The notes under the pieces are model-generated. The model saw only the letters and a list, made by a program, of their open reading frames with translations, was not told the DNA's origin and made no database searches. Both the position numbers and the translations under genes were made by a program. This document shows positions 36,151-45,099 of a stretch of DNA of 64,000 nucleotides, in pieces (within the stretch, counting starts at the first letter, position 1; each line of letters starts with the position of its first letter). Source of the DNA: Polyangium sp. y55x31 (GTDB lineage: Bacteria; Myxococcota_A; Polyangia; Polyangiales; Polyangiaceae); contig NZ_JARZHG010000011.1 of the NCBI RefSeq assembly GCF_029946505.1, forward strand, positions 224,489 through 288,488. Direction: 5' to 3'.

Positions 36151-36975
36151 TCATACCCCGCTCTGGGCGGAGAACCCGCCGTCCACCGGCAACACCACCC
36201 CCGTGACGAAGGTGGACGCCGGGCTCACCAGGAAAAGCAACGCGCCGGAAAGATCCTCCGGCGCGCCCATCCGCGCCATGGGCGTGTGCGTGACGATCGC
36301 CCTCCCCCGCTCGGTCAGCGTGTTCGTCGCGGGAGCGGTGAGCAAAAATCGATTTTGTTCCGTGAGGAAAAACCCAGGCGCGAGCGCGTTGACACGGATG
36401 TGGGGGCCGTAGGTCTGGGCCATGTGCACCGCGAGCCAGCGGGTCAGGTTGACGACGGCGGCCTTCGCCGCGCCATACGCGGCCACGCGCGTGAGCGGGC
36501 GATCGGCGCTCATCGACGTGATGTTCACGATGCTCCCCCGGCCCCGCGTGGCCATGCCGCGTCCGAAGACCTGGCAGGGCCGGAGCGTGCCTTGCACGTT
36601 CAGATCGAAGACGGCGCCGAATCCCTCCGGATCCAGCTCGAACAAGCTGCGATCCGGCCCGATCGTGGCCTTCGGGTGATTGCCCCCCGCCCCATTGACG
36701 AGGATGGTCACCGGACCGAGCGTGGCTTCGATGTGCCGCGCCGCCGCTTCGAGCGCCTCGTGATCGAGCACGTCACAAGGCACCGCGAGGGCCTCGCCGC
36801 CGTCCGCGCGGATCGACTCCACCAACGCCTCGCACGGCTCGCGCCGCCGCCCCATCACGGCCACGAACGCGCCCGCCGCGGCGAGCGTGCGGCAAAACGT
36901 GGACCCGAGCACGCCGCTTCCGCCCGTGACGACCGCCACTTCACCGCGAATGTCGAAGAGCGTCGCCGGATTCAT
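36151..36975 (-). CDS. SDR oxidoreductase, probable fructuronate/mannonate reductase
   Basis: The 274-residue protein has the classical SDR glycine motif (TGGSGVLGS, residues 17-25), NGAGG, the catalytic Ser in ITSMSADRP and Tyr-x-x-x-Lys in YGAAKAAV. The length and the PGFFLTEQNRFLL phrase match the SDR form of D-mannonate oxidoreductase found in uronate clusters instead of the long UxuB. Its start overlaps the uxaC stop by ATGA. The inferred reaction is D-fructuronate to D-mannonate with NADH. Confidence 0.9.
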   Translation of the reverse strand: MNPATLFDIRGEVAVVTGGSGVLGSTFCRTLAAAGAFVAVMGRRREPCEALVESIRADGGEALAVPCDVLDHEALEAAARHIEATLGPVTILVNGAGGNHPKATIGPDRSLFELDPEGFGAVFDLNVQGTLRPCQVFGRGMATRGRGSIVNITSMSADRPLTRVAAYGAAKAAVVNLTRWLAVHMAQTYGPHIRVNALAPGFFLTEQNRFLLTAPATNTLTERGRAIVTHTPMARMGAPEDLSGALLFLVSPASTFVTGVVLPVDGGFSAQSGV

Positions 36976-38408
36976 GTGGAGCGCTCCCCCGCGCCGAGCC
37001 GATAAGCGCGCTCCGCCAGGCCCACCGCGCATTCCGAGGCGAGCTCCGCCGCATCCTCGACGTCGAGCCTGCCCGTCACCACGAGCCCCGCGAGCCAGTT
37101 GCAGCTCACCCGTCGCCAGACGTCGTGCCGCGCCGGGATCGAACAAAAAGCGCGCGTGTCGTCGGTGAAACCCGCGGTGTTGTAGAGCCCGGCCGTCTCC
37201 GTGACCTGATCGAGAAACCGGACCATGCCATTCGGGCTGTCGAAAAACCACCAGGGGGGCCCCAGGAGGACGGCCGGATAATACCCGGCGAGCGGAGCGA
37301 GCTCGCGCCCATAGGTGCTCTCGTCGAGCGTGAAGAGCAGGAGCCGGAAGCGGGGATCGTCGCCGTACGCTTCGAGCAGCGGACGCAGGTTTCTCGTCCA
37401 TTCGGTGGCGACGGGAATGTCGGCGCCGCGATCCGGCCCGAAACGCGCGAGCAGCGCTCCGTGGTGGCTCCGCAGGCTGCCGGCGTGGAGCTGCATGACG
37501 AGGCCATCCTCGACGCTCATGCGCGCCATTTCCATGAGCATGTGGGCGGAGAACCGCGCCGCGTCGTTTGTGTTCGCCTCGCCGCGCAAAGCCCGCGAGA
37601 AGATGCGCTCGGCTTCTGCGGCGCCGAGCCGTTCGGCGTGCGGGGTGACGGCGCCGTGGTCGGTGGCGGTGGCACCGAGCGCCTTGAACACGGCGCGGCG
37701 TTCTTCGAGGGCTCGAATGTAATCGGCGTAGGTCGTGATGTCCGTGCCGGCGGCCGCTCCGAGCCGCTCGATGTGATCGCGGAAGCCGGGCGTGTCGATG
37801 TGGACGACCGCATCGGGCCGGAAGGTCGGGCGAACGTCGAGCCGGCCCTCGGATCGGAGGCGGCGGTGGTGTTCGAGCGAATCCGCGGCGCCGTCCGTGG
37901 TGCAGAGAATGCGGATCTTGAATCGCTCGTAAAGCGCGCGTGGGGAAAACTCCGGCCGTTCGAGGCGCTCGGCGAGGTGATCGTAGACGCGCTGTGCATT
38001 CTTCCCGTCGAGCCGCTCCGTCACGCCGAACACGGTCTGGAGGACGTCCGAGAGCCAGAGCCCGCTCGGCGTGGTCCTGAAAATGTAAAAATGGTCGGCG
38101 AAGCGTTGCCAGACGCGGCGGTGGTCGCGCTCGTGGGGGCTCCCGTCGCGGGTGGGGATGCCGAGGTCTTCCATGGGCACGCCGCGGCTGTGGAGCAGGC
38201 GGCAAACGTAATGGTCGGGAAGGACGAACAGATCGGCGGGCGAGCCGAAGCGGGCCGCAGGATCCGCGAGCAGCGCGGGATCCACGTGGCCGTGCGGGCT
38301 CACGATGGGCAGATCACGCACGAGGGCATAAAGCTCCCGGGCGGCCGCTCGCTGCGAGGGCTCCGCGGAAAAGAGGCGGTCGGGGTCGAGCGTCCAGCGG
38401 TGCTGCAT
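36972..38408 (-). CDS. uxaC: Glucuronate isomerase
   Basis: The 478-residue protein matches UxaC in length and motifs. SPHGHVDP (residues 36-43) carries the first metal-binding His pair of this amidohydrolase-fold isomerase; GLVMQLHAGSLR and the GGPWWFFDS-like phrase PPWWFFDSPNGM are conserved later. It turns D-glucuronate into D-fructuronate in the cytoplasm. It is the first gene of a three-gene operon with the SDR and LarA-family genes, and it takes the product of the nearby myo-inositol oxygenase. Confidence 0.95.
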   Translation of the reverse strand: MQHRWTLDPDRLFSAEPSQRAAARELYALVRDLPIVSPHGHVDPALLADPAARFGSPADLFVLPDHYVCRLLHSRGVPMEDLGIPTRDGSPHERDHRRVWQRFADHFYIFRTTPSGLWLSDVLQTVFGVTERLDGKNAQRVYDHLAERLERPEFSPRALYERFKIRILCTTDGAADSLEHHRRLRSEGRLDVRPTFRPDAVVHIDTPGFRDHIERLGAAAGTDITTYADYIRALEERRAVFKALGATATDHGAVTPHAERLGAAEAERIFSRALRGEANTNDAARFSAHMLMEMARMSVEDGLVMQLHAGSLRSHHGALLARFGPDRGADIPVATEWTRNLRPLLEAYGDDPRFRLLLFTLDESTYGRELAPLAGYYPAVLLGPPWWFFDSPNGMVRFLDQVTETAGLYNTAGFTDDTRAFCSIPARHDVWRRVSCNWLAGLVVTGRLDVEDAAELASECAVGLAERAYRLGAGERST

Positions 38409-38539
38409 CTTCTCGCAGTATAGGGAATGAAAGGGCGAAGCCCAGCGAGGTTTTCCCCTCGATCACCCAGGCGAACGCGGCCTTTCCCTCCCGCACCATG
38501 ACGCCCTTTCTCACGTGGAGATGAGGGGGAAATGGTCGG

Positions 38540-40303
38540 CTATCCCTGGGAAGGGATCGGGTCTGGCACGACATACCCCACCGTCTCCATGCCCGACAGG
38601 CTGAGGTTCATCTTCCCGTCTCCCCCCACCAGCACGTTCGATCGCCCCCAGAACGTCCCCGTGACCACGATTTGCCCATCGATGAGCATGGCGATGAGCC
38701 TGTTGTCCACGATCCGCCGATCCTCCCCCCGCGCCCCGGAGAGCACCGACGGGTGCACGAAATCCTGCACCACGTATCGCGTCGGCTCTTCCAGGAGACG
38801 CTTCTCCAGCTTCCTCCACTTCTTCTTCGTCATCTTGGGCCCGAGGTACACCCCGTCCCCGCCCCGTCCATCCGCCACCTTGATCACATACCGCGCCCGG
38901 TTTTTCATCACCTCCGTGATGAAATCCCTCCGCGCTACCACCGACCCATCCTCGCCGATGTCGAAGAGCCGATGCGTCGGCACATTCTGGAGGATGGGCT
39001 CTTCCTTCAAATAATAACGAATCAGGTCCGGCACGTAGCTATAGAACATCTTGTCCGCGAGGAACTCGATCCCCGGCGTGGCATTCGTCTGGACGCTTCC
39101 CTCGAGCACGAGGTCGAGGAGCCCCGGGATCTTCGGCCTCTTCTTCAGCACCGATCCCTCGACCACCAGGTTGGACCGCTCGAGCGCCCTCCGGAGCCTC
39201 TCCAGATCGATCCGACGCGTCGCCGGATCCCGCCGCATCGCCTTGTAGAGCCGCCTCCGCGACCGCTCGCTGAGCCCCTCGTCGTGCAGGTGCTCGCGCG
39301 CCTCGTCGAGCAGCGCCTTCTCGCGGATCGCCGGATGCTCCCAGTCCACCCAGGTATGCTCGGCGTTCAGCCACAAAAACCCGATCTTCTTCCGGTACTT
39401 GATCGTGGTATTCCCGACCTTGATCCGCTGCACCAGATAGGCCCCGTCGCTCTCGATCTTGATTCGTTTGTCCTTCATCTCCGGCTCGACGATGATCGCG
39501 TGCCGGGCCTCGAGCATCCGGTAGAGCCGCAGATCTTCCTCGCAATCATACGGCGGAGCCCCGTAGACGACGAAGGCGCCCTGATCCGGCCCCGGCCCGA
39601 TGGGCGGCTCGGCCACCCGGTAAAAATGGCTCACCAGCTCGTCGAGGACGGCCCTGGGATCGTTGATGGCCCCGATGGCCTCGGCGAATCCGGGGAGCAG
39701 CTTCTCGTGCGCGGCGCGGGCCGGCTCCAGGTCTCCCGGCCCGCCGAGGTAATGGATGTTGTCCTCCAGCACGTAGAACCGACCGTCTCCGGCGCGCACG
39801 ATGTCCGGCCCGAAAAAAGCGCGGAATTGCCGGCGCGCGCGTTCGCTCAGCGCTCGCCGGAACAGCCCCTCTCCCGATCGCTCGACGATGGTGTCGACGA
39901 TGTGACCAGGGACGATACGATCACGAAATGTCTGCTCGCCGAGGTGATCCTCGTAGAACGCGTGGAGCGCCCGCGCCCGCTGCTCGGTGCCCCGCACGAG
40001 CAGGGTATACTCGGATTGACCGAGGATCCGCGGCATCGCGGTGAGCGGTGTATCCCCCGTCAGCCGCCGCGATTTCGCGGGAAACTTCGCGGAGAAGCGC
40101 CTCGGGAAGCGCCGGAGGAACCGCACCGCGGCCTCGTACGGAGGGCGCACGCGGCCATCCTCGGCGAACACCTCGTCGTAATATAGGACGCGGGCATTCG
40201 CTTCCCTTTCCTGGGCATGGGCCTCGTTTGCCGAGTTGATCGGCCTTTGCTCGTCCTCCGGCATCACGGGCGCCACCGGAGGTCGCGGCGAGGTGGTATC
40301 CAC
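38540..40303 (-). CDS. Circularly permuted ATP-grasp protein
   Basis: The 587-residue protein belongs to the CP-ATP-grasp (DUF404/DUF407) group. FFGPDIVRAGDGRFYVLEDN near residue 165-184 is the characteristic central motif, and VIKVADGRGGDGVYLGPKM is the glycine-rich ATP loop. Such proteins are thought to be peptide- or amide-bond ligases, often beside an alpha-E helical partner and a transglutaminase; neither partner is next to this gene. It is cytoplasmic and probably a single gene. Substrate is unknown. Confidence 0.88.
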   Translation of the reverse strand: MDTTSPRPPVAPVMPEDEQRPINSANEAHAQEREANARVLYYDEVFAEDGRVRPPYEAAVRFLRRFPRRFSAKFPAKSRRLTGDTPLTAMPRILGQSEYTLLVRGTEQRARALHAFYEDHLGEQTFRDRIVPGHIVDTIVERSGEGLFRRALSERARRQFRAFFGPDIVRAGDGRFYVLEDNIHYLGGPGDLEPARAAHEKLLPGFAEAIGAINDPRAVLDELVSHFYRVAEPPIGPGPDQGAFVVYGAPPYDCEEDLRLYRMLEARHAIIVEPEMKDKRIKIESDGAYLVQRIKVGNTTIKYRKKIGFLWLNAEHTWVDWEHPAIREKALLDEAREHLHDEGLSERSRRRLYKAMRRDPATRRIDLERLRRALERSNLVVEGSVLKKRPKIPGLLDLVLEGSVQTNATPGIEFLADKMFYSYVPDLIRYYLKEEPILQNVPTHRLFDIGEDGSVVARRDFITEVMKNRARYVIKVADGRGGDGVYLGPKMTKKKWRKLEKRLLEEPTRYVVQDFVHPSVLSGARGEDRRIVDNRLIAMLIDGQIVVTGTFWGRSNVLVGGDGKMNLSLSGMETVGYVVPDPIPSQG

Positions 40304-40600
40304 GCGTCCCGATCTGGGGCCGACGAGGACACGGCGAAAGGCTCAGCTCGCCGCCCTGCTGCATGCAAGATCCAATCGTCGTCGGGGCGGATATCGTGCG
40401 CCGGAGCCCGTTTCGGCCGATGTTCGCCTTCGACGAATGGGCGCCGCGCCGGACCGTCGCGGGCGTTCCGTTCCGCTCCCGGTCCTTTCGGGAAACGCCG
40501 TGCATATTTCCCCTTCCTTCGATCTTCCGCTTTTTCCGATCCCGCCACGCCCGGGCATCCGGCATCCAATGCGGTCATTCGGACTCAGCAGGAGGATTCG
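40304..40600. other. Gene-free stretch before the dihaem cytochrome gene
   Basis: These 297 bases separate the divergent ATP-grasp and cytochrome genes and should hold both promoters. I see no convincing hairpin or operator. The only clear element is AGGAGG at 40590-40595, the ribosome binding site of the cytochrome gene. Confidence 0.5.
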
Positions 40601-42103
40601 ATGCGGATTTCACATCCTTCCCTTGTCTTGGGGCTCATCGTCGCGGCGGGCGCTGCTTGCTCGGCGGGGATGCCCGGCCAAGCCATCGCCGAGCCGCAGG
40701 CCGGCCCCCCGCCCGGGGCGGCGGCGCGCGCGGCATCTCCCAATGCCCCCCTCGAGCTCGATCCGCGCATCGGCTTGCTCGCCCCGGGCGATAAAAAGAC
40801 GAGCTACGTCCCGATCGCCATCGAGGAGCCGTTCGCGCAGATCATGAAGCGGCTCGCGGCCGAGAAGCCGGCCGTCATGCGCCGCCAGGCGGATCTGCTC
40901 GCCGAGCGATACGATCTCGCCAATCGATCCACGAAAGGCCTTGCCATGTCCCGCGGAAAGCCGATCCAGACCGGCGTCCGCGTAAAACTCCCCGCCGGCG
41001 TCACCTGGGCCGCCCTCGCGGGCATGACGCCCGCCGAGATCAAGGACAAAAAGTTATGGCCCGCGGGCTTTTTCCCCCTGCCCCACGCGAAGCACGTCGA
41101 GGGCGGGATGGTCTTCCCGAAGACCCACATCGCGGAGATCAAGAAGCAGGAGGGCCGTGATCTCGAGCGGTTCGACGTGGAATTCGACCTGCCCGAGCAT
41201 TTCATCCCCGAGTTCCCCCCGCCCATTTACCTCACCACCCGGCCGGAGCTCGGCGACGTCTCGCGCGGACAGCTCATCACCACGCAGAATTTCTTCGAGC
41301 TCTTCGACGGCATCCTGAACCCGAAGCAGCTCGACGGGCTCCGGCTGCTCGTCTCGCAGTTCCCGCAGCAGCAGTTCAACCAGACCGACGATCGCCGCTC
41401 GGCCAAACCCTCCCTCGGCGTCTCCTGCTTCGAATGCCACACGAACGGCCATACCAACGCCGGATTCCACCTCGTCGGCGACATCCGCCCGCAATCGCAC
41501 CGGCGGCGCATCGACACGCCCTCGCTGCGCGGCGTGAACCAGCAGCGCCTCTTCGGCTCGCAACGCGCGCTCCGCACCGTGGAGGATTTCACCGAGTTCG
41601 AGCAGCGCGCCGCGTATTTCGACGCCGATATCGTCGCCGCCACGAAGAAAGGCGTGCATTTCCTCGATCGCGGCAGCGAGGTGCACGCCATGGCCGAGTT
41701 CCAGGAGCTGCTCGACTTCCCGCCCGCGCCGAAGCTCCGGATCCTCGACAAGAAGCTCGATCCGAAGCTCGCCACGCCCGAGGAGATGCGCGGCCAGGAG
41801 GTCTTCTTCGGCAAGGGGCAATGCGCCACCTGCCATCCGCCGCCCATCTACTCGGACAACTTCATGCACGATCTGCGGGTCGAGCGGTTCTTCAATCCCA
41901 CGCTGATCAACGGGCGGCTCGCCATCGCCGACGGGCCCATCAAGACGTTCCCGCTGCGCGGCATCAAGGACTCGCCGCCGTATTTCCACGACGGACGGCT
42001 GCTCACGCTGGAGGACACGGTCGAGTTCTTCAACCTCGTCCTCGAATTGAAGCTCTCCGATCAGGAGAAGAGCGACCTCGTCGCGTTCATGCGGGCGCTG
42101 TAG
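40601..42103 (+). CDS. MauG-like dihaem cytochrome / peroxidase, lipoprotein
   Basis: A strong AGGAGG precedes the ATG. The 500-residue product has a lipobox-like signal (AAGAAC, Cys20), and two haem sites, CFECH (276-280) and CATCH (408-412). The C-terminus has FPLRGIKDSPPYFHDGRLLTLEDTVEFFN split by short gaps, the usual end of cytochrome c peroxidase/MauG proteins. It is longer at the N-terminus than standard peroxidases, with about 250 residues before the first haem. It probably acts in the periplasm in electron transfer or oxidation. Its 3' end overlaps the convergent ribA gene by 17 bases. Confidence 0.85.
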   Translation: MRISHPSLVLGLIVAAGAACSAGMPGQAIAEPQAGPPPGAAARAASPNAPLELDPRIGLLAPGDKKTSYVPIAIEEPFAQIMKRLAAEKPAVMRRQADLLAERYDLANRSTKGLAMSRGKPIQTGVRVKLPAGVTWAALAGMTPAEIKDKKLWPAGFFPLPHAKHVEGGMVFPKTHIAEIKKQEGRDLERFDVEFDLPEHFIPEFPPPIYLTTRPELGDVSRGQLITTQNFFELFDGILNPKQLDGLRLLVSQFPQQQFNQTDDRRSAKPSLGVSCFECHTNGHTNAGFHLVGDIRPQSHRRRIDTPSLRGVNQQRLFGSQRALRTVEDFTEFEQRAAYFDADIVAATKKGVHFLDRGSEVHAMAEFQELLDFPPAPKLRILDKKLDPKLATPEEMRGQEVFFGKGQCATCHPPPIYSDNFMHDLRVERFFNPTLINGRLAIADGPIKTFPLRGIKDSPPYFHDGRLLTLEDTVEFFNLVLELKLSDQEKSDLVAFMRAL

Positions 42104-42878
42104 TCTTCGCGCTCGCGTCCGTCTCGGCCGGGTCCTCCTCGGCCGGCCCTTCCATTCCGTCGACCATCACCGGATCGCTCTGCTCGGCGAGGTGCGGCTT
42201 GCCCTCCATGTCGATGTAGTGGCCGCTGCGCTTCGCCTTCGTCTCGAGGTAGAACTTGTTGTACTCGTTCGGCGGGATCACGTGCGGGATCCGGCCCGCC
42301 ACCTTCACGCCGTATTGCTCGAGCTGGCTTATCTTGTTCGGGTTGTTCGTGATGAGCCGGACCGACTTCACCGTGAGGCTCTGCAGCATGTGCGCCGCCA
42401 CCGCGTAGTCGCGCTCGTCGTCGCGGAAGCCGAGCGCGAGGTTCGCCTCCACCGTGTCGAGGCCCTGATCCTGCAGCCCATACGCCCGGATCTTGTTGAT
42501 GAGCCCGATCCCGCGTCCCTCCTGGCGCAGGTAAAGCAAGATGCCGCGCTCCATCGACTGGATGCGCCGCAGGCCTTCGAGGAGCTGATCACGACAATCG
42601 CAACGGAGCGAGCCCAGGACGTCGCCCGTCAGGCACTCCGAGTGCAGGCGCGTGGGCACTTCCTCGCCGCCCATCACGTCGCCATGCACCATGGCCACGT
42701 GCTCCTTGGCGTCGCGGTTGTTCCAGAAGGCGACGATCTTGAAGCGGCCGACCCGCGTGGGCAGATCCGCGACGCCCACCACCCGCACGCAGACGCCGGA
42801 GGGGCCGTAGCCGTCGCACTCGTGGACCCTGTCCCGCTCGACGAGATCGAGCAAGCCCTCGCGTCCGCCGTTCCTCAT
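42087..42878 (-). CDS. ribA: GTP cyclohydrolase II
   Basis: From the ATG at 42878, preceded by AGGAAGG, the product is 263 residues. Zinc ligands are Cys82, Cys93 and Cys95 (SECLTGDVLGSLRCDC). RQEGRGIGL and YGLQDQGLDTVEAN are catalytic and GTP-binding motifs, and ITNNPNK is conserved. It opens GTP to give the first riboflavin precursor. It is a stand-alone RibA, not fused to RibB, with about 60 extra residues at the C-terminus. No other riboflavin gene is nearby. Confidence 0.95.
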   Translation of the reverse strand: MRNGGREGLLDLVERDRVHECDGYGPSGVCVRVVGVADLPTRVGRFKIVAFWNNRDAKEHVAMVHGDVMGGEEVPTRLHSECLTGDVLGSLRCDCRDQLLEGLRRIQSMERGILLYLRQEGRGIGLINKIRAYGLQDQGLDTVEANLALGFRDDERDYAVAAHMLQSLTVKSVRLITNNPNKISQLEQYGVKVAGRIPHVIPPNEYNKFYLETKAKRSGHYIDMEGKPHLAEQSDPVMVDGMEGPAEEDPAETDASAKTTAPA

Positions 42879-42978
42879 CGACCTTCCTCTCCTCCCAGGA
42901 CCCGCCTTGCGAGTAGCAGGCCCAGGGGCCGATGCCAAAAATCTTGGCCGAAGGGCCCCGCTCGATCGATAGCCCCCC

Positions 42979-44100
42979 GTGGTGTCTCCGATCCGCGCAC
43001 TCCTCGCCCCGGCCGCGCTCGCGTCGGCCCTCCTCGTCGGCTCGCTCGACGCGGAGGCCGCGTCGCTCGGCCTTCACCGCATCCGTGTCACGCCCGAGGC
43101 CGCCTACGGCGCCGTGGGTGGTCAGTCCAAACCCGTGCGCCTGACGCTCGATCCGCGCCTGCAACGCGAGGCCGAGCGACTGCTCGCGCGCTCGGGTGCC
43201 CCCGAGGCCGCGATCGTCGCCTCGGACGTGCGCACCGGGCGTATCCTCGTGTGGGCGAGCCGCGGCGACCGCGACTTCGTGGCCGAACCGTACGCCCCGA
43301 GCGCGAGCCTCTTCAAGATCGTCACGGCCGCCGCGCTGCTCGACGGCGGCCACGCGAACGAAGGCACGGAGGCGTGCTGGTCGGGCGGCGAGCACGACAT
43401 CACGCAGGCCGACCTCGATCGGCGCGGGGGCAGCGCCTGCACGCCGTTCGGCGAGGCCCTCGGCAAGAGCATCAACATGGTCTTCGCGCGCATGGCGAAG
43501 CGGCACCTCGATCCGGACGATCTGCGCCGCATGGCCTCGACGCTCGGGTTCGCGGGCGACGTGCCGATCGACGTGCCCGCGCAGGCGGGGCGTGTCGACA
43601 TTCCCGCGGATCCTTTCGGCATGGCCCGTGCCGCGGCCGGGTTCTGGAACGGCAAGCTCTCGCCGCTCGGCGCCCTCTTCGCGATGCAGACCATCGCGAA
43701 CGGCGGCGAGCGCGTGCGGCTCGTGCTCAAGGATCCCGGCGTGCCCGTCGCCCGCGTCGTCGAGCGCCGCGCCCTCGATCCACGCGTCGCGCGCACGCTG
43801 AACCGCATGCTCCAGGTCACCACGAAGCGCGGCACGTGCGTGAAGGCATTCCGCCACGCCGATGGGACGCGCGCATTGCCCGGCATGGCCGTGGCCGCGA
43901 AGACCGGCACGCTCGTCGGGAAGAAGCCTGCGCGCATGTTCTCGTGGTTCGCCTCCTTCGCGCCCGCCGACAAACCCGAGATCGCCGTGGCCGTCATGCT
44001 GGCGAACGACATCACCTGGCGCACGAAGGCGAACGTCGTCGGCCGTGATCTGCTCGAAGCCTACTTCGCGGGCAGCCGCGACGAACGACGCGCGCGCTAG
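42979..44100 (+). CDS. Minimal penicillin-binding transpeptidase
   Basis: The product is 373 residues from a GTG at 42979. A signal-type hydrophobic segment (residues 5-22) is followed by a transpeptidase domain with the three active-site motifs SLFK (Ser110-Lys113), SIN (164-166) and KTGT (about 298-301). There is no pedestal or glycosyltransferase domain, so it is shorter than class A or B PBPs. It would act on peptidoglycan stems in the periplasm, anchored or secreted. A role as a beta-lactamase-like sensor is less likely given the D,D-transpeptidase layout. Confidence 0.88.
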   Translation: MVSPIRALLAPAALASALLVGSLDAEAASLGLHRIRVTPEAAYGAVGGQSKPVRLTLDPRLQREAERLLARSGAPEAAIVASDVRTGRILVWASRGDRDFVAEPYAPSASLFKIVTAAALLDGGHANEGTEACWSGGEHDITQADLDRRGGSACTPFGEALGKSINMVFARMAKRHLDPDDLRRMASTLGFAGDVPIDVPAQAGRVDIPADPFGMARAAAGFWNGKLSPLGALFAMQTIANGGERVRLVLKDPGVPVARVVERRALDPRVARTLNRMLQVTTKRGTCVKAFRHADGTRALPGMAVAAKTGTLVGKKPARMFSWFASFAPADKPEIAVAVMLANDITWRTKANVVGRDLLEAYFAGSRDERRAR

Positions 44101-44103
44101 GGG

Positions 44104-44745
44104 TCAGGCGACGGCGGTGCAGGAGATCGTGAGGGCGAGGAAGTTCGAGTTGCACTGCGCCTTCAGCGCGTTCGTCGTGGCTGTGGCGAGGCAGAGCGTG
44201 TAGCCGGTCAGGGTGTGCCGCAGGCACCAGCGGTATTCCCTCTGGGTCATGGTGAGCGCGAGCGCGCTCGAGCCGGTGCGGTCGACGTTGTTGTTCCTCC
44301 GGCCGAGCTCCGGCCCTTCCTCGTCGCTGCTCACGACTTCCTGGACGGCCTGCTGAAGCCCCGCTCCTGCCTGGTTCACGCGATCCGCGGCGGCGCTCAG
44401 CGTCTCGAAATCGGAAGAGGCGGCGTTTCTGAAGCTCACGAGCGCGTCGTAGAGCGCCTGGGCCGCGCTCTGGATCCCGGGATCCGGGATCTCGCTGATC
44501 GCGTCCTGCGCAGGCAGGGAGATCGACTTCGCGGCCTCCACCAACTCGCGGTACTCCTCCCTGTTCGGCTCGGGCTGCGCGACGAGGTACCCCGAGGCCG
44601 ACGCCACGTCGCCCTCGGGCGTGCCGGCGCCGGCGAAGCCCTGGCCGGCGATCAGCATTCCTCCGACGAGGAGAGGCCCGAACGCGAGCGCGGCGCGCCT
44701 CGTCTTCGGGGAGAGATTCGATTGGCGTGAACGTGTTTTCGACAT
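44104..44745 (-). CDS. Secreted small helical protein, unknown
   Basis: From the ATG at 44745 the product is 213 residues with a Sec signal (LAFGPLLVGGMLIAGQGFAG). The mature part is helical and acidic, with four Cys in the last 50 residues (WCLRH, LCLAT, AQCNS, ISCTAVA) that may form disulfides. An in-frame ATG at 44757 is an alternative start. It ends three bases from the convergent transpeptidase gene. I do not recognise the family. Confidence 0.65.
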   Translation of the reverse strand: MSKTRSRQSNLSPKTRRAALAFGPLLVGGMLIAGQGFAGAGTPEGDVASASGYLVAQPEPNREEYRELVEAAKSISLPAQDAISEIPDPGIQSAAQALYDALVSFRNAASSDFETLSAAADRVNQAGAGLQQAVQEVVSSDEEGPELGRRNNNVDRTGSSALALTMTQREYRWCLRHTLTGYTLCLATATTNALKAQCNSNFLALTISCTAVA

Positions 44746-45099
44746 GACGCCCCCCATCCCGTCTTCTCTCGGCGCGAGCCCGAAGAAGACGGACCACGAT
44801 TTCCCGTTCGAACCGACGACCGGCGGACCGTCCACCGGGTTCGTCTCGGTCATGAATTTTGGGCCGCGAGCGCCCTGGTCAATCAGGCCCGCGCCGAAGG
44901 CGAACTCCAGACCTGGCCGACCCGGACGAAGCACGGTAGGGAGCGCGTTGCGCCGAGGCCTGTGACATCGTTTACAGTTTTGGGCTACGGACCGCGGCGC
45001 GCGGGGCGAGGGCCTCGGGCAAACGATCGTCCAAAAAGGACCTCCGGGCCTCTGTCCGGGCATCGTCTCGCGGGCGCGGGGGCGCTAGACTCGTGCCGC
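44746..45099. other. Gene-free stretch between divergent genes
   Basis: These 354 bases separate the secreted-protein gene and the WD40-like gene. They should contain both promoters; I see no clear palindrome, repeat or RNA structure. Confidence 0.5.
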
